A stretch of 38,578 bases of DNA from an uncultured bacterium. Its GTDB lineage: Bacteria; Bacteroidota; Bacteroidia; Bacteroidales; Muribaculaceae. The DNA lies in the NCBI GenBank assembly GCA_945612775.1, contig CALZAF010000005.1:1-38578 (forward strand), written 5' to 3'. A program made the position numbers and the translations under genes. The notes beneath the pieces were generated by a model. The model saw only the letters and a list, made by a program, of their open reading frames with translations. It was not told where the DNA came from and did not search any database. Shown here one piece after another: positions 34,660 to 38,578 of the stretch (the stretch's first letter is position 1; the number at the start of each line of letters is the position of its first letter).

Positions 34660-37089
34660 ATGGCAAATAATAAGATTAACGGACAGATTAAGCCTCAAGA
34701 CGACATCCTATCACTTTCCGACTTGTGGTATATGTGCCTTAGCAACTGGAAGTGGTTTGTCGTGTCGGTGGCATTTGCCTTGATGTTGGCATTTATTTAT
34801 GTGGTGCGCATGGAGCCGGTGTATGAGCAACTTGCCTCAGTAATGATAAAGGAAGATGGCAAACGAGGCGGAATGTCGAGCGATGTGGCATCGGCATTTA
34901 GCGATATGGGCATCGGCATGACTTCGTCGAACGTTGAGAACGAGGCAGAGGTGTTTAAGTCGCCAAATGTGATTTTGGAAGTAGTGAAACGTCTGAATAT
35001 CGACGTGAATTATTCGACCGACGGACGATTTCACCGCACAACCTTGTATAAAAAGACCTGCCCTGTAGATGTTGCTTTCACTAATCTTGCTGGTGACCAA
35101 AGTGCAAGCCTCACTTTAACTCTTAACGGTAAAGATGAAGTGGCAATTAGCGCCATAATGCTCGATGGTGAAGAATGTGCTGGCACATATAAAGGAAAAT
35201 TAGGTGATTCGATAAAAACACCTATCGGCGAAATATATGTTCGCAAAAATTTGGAGTATGTGCAAAATCCAGAGGCAAAACCGCTGTCAACCATTTACGT
35301 TTCGCGCCTCAGCGATGATTCGTCAGTCAGCAATGTGTTGGGACGTTTGTCGGTATGGCTTAACTCGAAGAACAATACAATTATTGATATCGCATATTCT
35401 GATGTGTCGATACAGCGTGCACAAGACATCATCAACACGCTGATTGAGGTTTATAACCAACATTGGGTAGAAGATAAGAACCAGATTGCATCATCTACTT
35501 CGGCATTTATCAACGACCGTTTGGCGATGATTGAAAACGAGTTGGGCAATGTTGACTCCGATATCAGCACCTACAAGAGCGCCAATATGGTTCCTGATGT
35601 GCAAGCAGCAGGTGCCATGTATATGCAACAGGCTAATAAGACTGGTCAGGACATGATGGAGCTCAACAATCAGATATATATGGCTAAGAGCATCCGTGAA
35701 TCGCTGTCGTCGGGTACGGATGTTGATAATTATCAGTTGTTACCATCTAATAGTGGCATACAGAGCCCAGGTATCGACACCCAGATTGCCGAGTTCAATA
35801 AGTTGCTTATGCAACGCAACAGCTATGTGGCAAATAGTAGCACTGAGAACCCAACAGTAAAGAAACTTGATGCTCAACTTGTGGCAAGCCGCCACGCTAT
35901 CTGCAGTAGTCTTGATAATGTGGTGACTGCTCTTGAAACCCAAATTAGAAATTTGCAAAATTATTCTCGCACAACCACTTCGAATATTCAAGCAAACCCT
36001 ACACAGGCAAAGAACTTGTTATCAGTAGAGCGCCAACAAAAGGTTAAAGAAGCACTTTACCTATTTTTGCTGCAGAAACGCGAAGAGAACGAGCTTAATA
36101 AGGCGTTTACCGCCTATAACACTCGCGTGGTGGCTACACCTCACGGGAAAAAGACTCCAGTAGAGCCTGTGTCGCGCAATATATTTATGATAGCTTTTGC
36201 TATCGGTTTGATGTTGCCGGCAGTGGTGCTCTATGTGGCTGAAAGCATGAACACTCGCATTCGCAATCGCAAGGAGGTAGAAGATGCTGTTACCGTGCCA
36301 TTCTTGGCAGAGATACCAGACATGGGTCCAAAACGCCATTTCTGGGAAAAGAAGCCTAAGCGCACCACACACCCAGTGATGGTGGAAGATGGTAACCGAA
36401 ACCTAATCAACGAAGCCTTCCGCATCTTGCGAACCAATCTGGAATTTGTGACCGACTCTTCGAAGAGAGAAAATGTGTTTGTTACCACTTCTTATAATCC
36501 TGGTAACGGTAAGACATTTATCACGCTTAATATGGCAGTGTCGCTTGCCATCAAGGGCAAAAAAGTGTTGCTTTTCGATGGTGATATGCGCCACACCTCT
36601 CTGTCGAAGGCATTCGGTGCTCCGGGTATCGGATTGTCGAGCTATCTTGCCGGAAAGGTCGATGATGTGAATGCTATTATTTTGCATGACGCCGATAAGG
36701 GCTTGGATGTAATACCTACAGGAGCAATTCCTCCAAACCCAACGGAATTACTTTATGGTCCTCGTTTGAAGCAGCTTCTCGATATCCTAAGAGAACGTTA
36801 TGATTACATATTTATCGACTGTCCACCATCGGATATCGTAGCTGATACATCTATTATTACAAAGCTTGCCGATAGAACCATCTTTGTGATTCGCTCTGGT
36901 ATGCTTGAACGCAGCATGTTGCCAAAGCTTCAAGAAGATTATGACACCAAGCGATTCCCGAATATGATGCTTATACTTAACGGTACAGTTTATGATTCAG
37001 GTTCGATGGGTGGCAGATATGGTTATGCCTACGCTTATGGCTATGGCTACTATTCATCGAATAGCAAGGATTATTACTCAAAGGATTAA
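34660..37089 (+). CDS. Wzc-like co-polymerase and bacterial tyrosine kinase
   Basis: An inner-membrane protein of 809 residues that controls chain length and export of the polysaccharide. The N-terminal Wzz domain starts near residue 17 with membrane helix 1 at 31-49. A long periplasmic coiled-coil part (about 265-490) is rich in Gln/Asn. Membrane helix 2 is at 508-527. The cytoplasmic BY-kinase domain has EAFRILRTNLEF (585-596), Walker A SYNPGNGKT (611-619), Walker A' LLFDGDMRH (637-645) and Walker B YIFIDCPP (716-723). The tail from residue 787 has nine Tyr in 23 residues, the autophosphorylation cluster usual for these kinases. Both lobes are in one chain, as in proteobacterial Wzc. Confidence 0.95.
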   Translation: MANNKINGQIKPQDDILSLSDLWYMCLSNWKWFVVSVAFALMLAFIYVVRMEPVYEQLASVMIKEDGKRGGMSSDVASAFSDMGIGMTSSNVENEAEVFKSPNVILEVVKRLNIDVNYSTDGRFHRTTLYKKTCPVDVAFTNLAGDQSASLTLTLNGKDEVAISAIMLDGEECAGTYKGKLGDSIKTPIGEIYVRKNLEYVQNPEAKPLSTIYVSRLSDDSSVSNVLGRLSVWLNSKNNTIIDIAYSDVSIQRAQDIINTLIEVYNQHWVEDKNQIASSTSAFINDRLAMIENELGNVDSDISTYKSANMVPDVQAAGAMYMQQANKTGQDMMELNNQIYMAKSIRESLSSGTDVDNYQLLPSNSGIQSPGIDTQIAEFNKLLMQRNSYVANSSTENPTVKKLDAQLVASRHAICSSLDNVVTALETQIRNLQNYSRTTTSNIQANPTQAKNLLSVERQQKVKEALYLFLLQKREENELNKAFTAYNTRVVATPHGKKTPVEPVSRNIFMIAFAIGLMLPAVVLYVAESMNTRIRNRKEVEDAVTVPFLAEIPDMGPKRHFWEKKPKRTTHPVMVEDGNRNLINEAFRILRTNLEFVTDSSKRENVFVTTSYNPGNGKTFITLNMAVSLAIKGKKVLLFDGDMRHTSLSKAFGAPGIGLSSYLAGKVDDVNAIILHDADKGLDVIPTGAIPPNPTELLYGPRLKQLLDILRERYDYIFIDCPPSDIVADTSIITKLADRTIFVIRSGMLERSMLPKLQEDYDTKRFPNMMLILNGTVYDSGSMGGRYGYAYAYGYGYYSSNSKDYYSKD

Positions 37090-37113
37090 TAGAGGCGCAT
37101 ACCATTTAAGGCA

Positions 37114-38451
37114 ATGAGAGATTTCAAGGATATTCAAATAGCAGTAGCAGGCACGGGCTATGTGGGATTAAGCATAGCCACGCTGCTTGCGCAGCACCAC
37201 AAGGTGACAGCGGTTGACGTTATCCCCGAAAAGGTGGAGAAAATCAACAGGCGCATTTCGCCCATCCAAGACGAATATATCGAAAAATACTTTGCCGAAA
37301 AAGATCTTAATCTCACTGCCACACTCGATGGCGCGTCGGCATATCGCGATGCCGACATTGTGATCATTGCTGCCCCAACCAACTACGACCCGGTTAAGAA
37401 TTTCTTCGATACACATCACATAGAGGATGTTATCGACCTTGTGCTTAGCGTAAATCCTGAGGCTGTGATGGTGATAAAGAGTACCATACCCGTAGGATAT
37501 TGCCGAAGCCTATATGTGAAATATGCACGCAAAATGGTGGCTTTGGATAGCAATTATAAGTTCAGATTGCTGTTCTCGCCAGAGTTCTTGCGTGAGAGCA
37601 AGGCTCTCTACGATAATCTTTATCCTTCGCGTATAATTGTGGGCTATCCGAAGATGATGTCGGCAGAATATGAAGAGGAAAATGAGGCAATACGTCGCAT
37701 TTCGAGCAATCATTCTGAAGAATATGCTCGCATATTTGCTGCCTTGCTTCAAGAGGGCGCAATAAAGAAAGATGTTCCGACATTGCTGATGGGAACCAAG
37801 GAGGCGGAGGCAGTAAAACTCTTTGCAAACACCTATTTGGCACTTCGCGTGAGCTATTTTAATGAACTCGACACCTATGCCGAGGTTAAGGGCCTTGATG
37901 CCAAGGCGATAATAGAAGGCGTAGGGCTTGATCCCCGCATTGGAACTCATTACAACAACCCATCGTTCGGTTATGGCGGCTATTGCTTGCCCAAGGATAC
38001 CAAACAGCTGCTTGCAAATTACCAGAATGTGCCTCAAAATATGATGAGCGCCATAGTAGAGAGCAATCGCACCCGCAAAGACTATATTGCTGATGCTGTA
38101 CTACGTAAAGCTGGATGGTACGACTATAGCACACAGAATCAATATGGCAGTGTTGCACATTCGGAGAGCGTTACCATTGGCGTGTATCGCCTGACTATGA
38201 AGTCGAACAGCGACAATTTCCGTCAATCGTCGATACAGGGCGTTATGAAGCGCATCAAGGCAAAAGGTGCAAATGTGATAATCTACGAACCAACGCTTGA
38301 CGATGGAACTATGTTTTTCGGCAGTCGTGTGGTAAATAATCTTGATAGATTTAAGCAAGAATCGAATGCAATTATTGCCAATCGTTATGACTCGATTCTT
38401 GATGATGTGGCAGAGAAAGTATATACTCGCGATATTTTTCGCCGAGATTGA
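37114..38451 (+). CDS. ugd: UDP-glucose 6-dehydrogenase
   Basis: A cytoplasmic NAD-dependent enzyme of 445 residues, which oxidises UDP-glucose to UDP-glucuronate, a precursor for acidic polysaccharides. The nucleotide loop is AGTGYVG (12-18). Substrate residues are in STIPVG and [21 protein letters not shown]. The catalytic Cys is C291 in [15 protein letters not shown] and the Lys is K235. The sequence follows E. coli Ugd closely to its C-terminal VYTRD, with two extra stretches: about 180-203 ([13 protein letters not shown]...) and about 314-333 ([15 protein letters not shown]...). It lies 24 bases after the kinase gene. In other bacteria Ugd is a target of Wzc-type kinases, so regulation by its neighbour is plausible. 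Confidence 0.95.
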   Translation: MRDFKDIQIAVAGTGYVGLSIATLLAQHHKVTAVDVIPEKVEKINRRISPIQDEYIEKYFAEKDLNLTATLDGASAYRDADIVIIAAPTNYDPVKNFFDTHHIEDVIDLVLSVNPEAVMVIKSTIPVGYCRSLYVKYARKMVALDSNYKFRLLFSPEFLRESKALYDNLYPSRIIVGYPKMMSAEYEEENEAIRRISSNHSEEYARIFAALLQEGAIKKDVPTLLMGTKEAEAVKLFANTYLALRVSYFNELDTYAEVKGLDAKAIIEGVGLDPRIGTHYNNPSFGYGGYCLPKDTKQLLANYQNVPQNMMSAIVESNRTRKDYIADAVLRKAGWYDYSTQNQYGSVAHSESVTIGVYRLTMKSNSDNFRQSSIQGVMKRIKAKGANVIIYEPTLDDGTMFFGSRVVNNLDRFKQESNAIIANRYDSILDDVAEKVYTRDIFRRD

Positions 38452-38578
38452 GATAATAATTTAAAATTATTCATTTAATTAAAGGAATATTCCATCGAAA
38501 TTAATTTTAAGGAATAATAATTTGAAAATTCTGTAGTTATCTATTCAATTGCAAATCAAAGGTCTATCGATAGATAGA
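38452..38578. other. AT-rich tail of the window
   Basis: No gene begins here. It holds short symmetrical AT-rich elements, including a perfect palindrome GGAATATTCC (38484-38493), and no clear terminator. The locus probably goes on beyond the edge. Confidence 0.4.

Noticed and set aside
36014-36100. A frameshift or truncation in the large polysaccharide kinase
   Set aside because: The frame is continuous over 809 codons with both membrane helices and all kinase motifs in order.
1-38578. A mobile element, defence system or CRISPR array
   Set aside because: I looked for integrase and transposase motifs, regularly spaced repeats, and nuclease/toxin-like gene pairs; none is present. The only nuclease-like proteins are Lon, DprA and the UPF0102 protein, all with ordinary placements.

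Overview
The window looks like chromosomal DNA of a member of the Bacteroidales (Bacteroidota). Several signs agree. Twelve gene starts are preceded by an exact or near match to the Bacteroidota -7 element TAnnTTTG. Ribosomal protein S16 carries a long Ala/Lys/Glu tail. The gene set includes an RprX/RprY two-component pair, a GTPase-motif-deficient EF-G paralogue, a short SerA with an altered active site, a DUF4296-type lipoprotein next to lspA, and an IleRS of about 1170 residues. I cannot fix the family; Muribaculaceae, Bacteroidaceae or Prevotellaceae are all possible. Nearly all of the window is housekeeping sequence. I saw no integrase, transposase, CRISPR array, toxin-antitoxin pair or phage gene.

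Layout. 1-4,600 (minus strand): rpsP, tRNA-Gln(CUG), a secreted 29-residue-repeat protein, a PlsC-type acyltransferase, then the response regulator rprY and its kinase rprX. 4,925-11,006: the EF-G paralogue (minus), hemW (plus), rlmH (minus), and the serine pair serC-serA (minus). 11,316-16,733: an MFS permease (minus) divergent from an SDR oxidoreductase (plus), then lon (minus). 16,734-19,151: yraN, gdhA and crcB (plus), each with its own promoter. 19,292-28,307: a tightly packed plus-strand run of ileS, a TraR/DksA-like gene, lspA, a DUF4296-like lipoprotein, hisH, hisA, hisF, hisIE and ftsE, with several start/stop overlaps; lysA follows. 29,584-32,020 (minus): a uridine-phosphorylase-like gene, dprA and a hotdog thioesterase. 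32,642-38,451 (plus): the beginning of an exopolysaccharide or capsule locus, with an initiating polyprenyl-phosphate sugar-phosphate transferase, a Wza-like exporter lipoprotein, a Wzc-like tyrosine kinase and UDP-glucose dehydrogenase. The locus probably continues beyond the right edge.

How the genes fit together. serC and serA supply two steps of serine synthesis. hisH/A/F/IE cover the middle of histidine synthesis; hisG, hisB, hisC and hisD are not in the window. gdhA assimilates ammonia, and lysA makes lysine from diaminopimelate. The surface-polysaccharide genes form a standard start-export-regulate set, transcribed from a promoter about 350 bases upstream of the first gene. That leader holds an imperfect tandem repeat and a start-proximal stem but no UpxY/NusG-like gene.

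I found no convincing new multi-gene system. The best leads are the polysaccharide leader, the EF-G paralogue that lacks the catalytic histidine, the SerA with both members of its His-Glu pair replaced, the large inverted repeat between the MFS and SDR genes, and a possibly leaderless rlmH.
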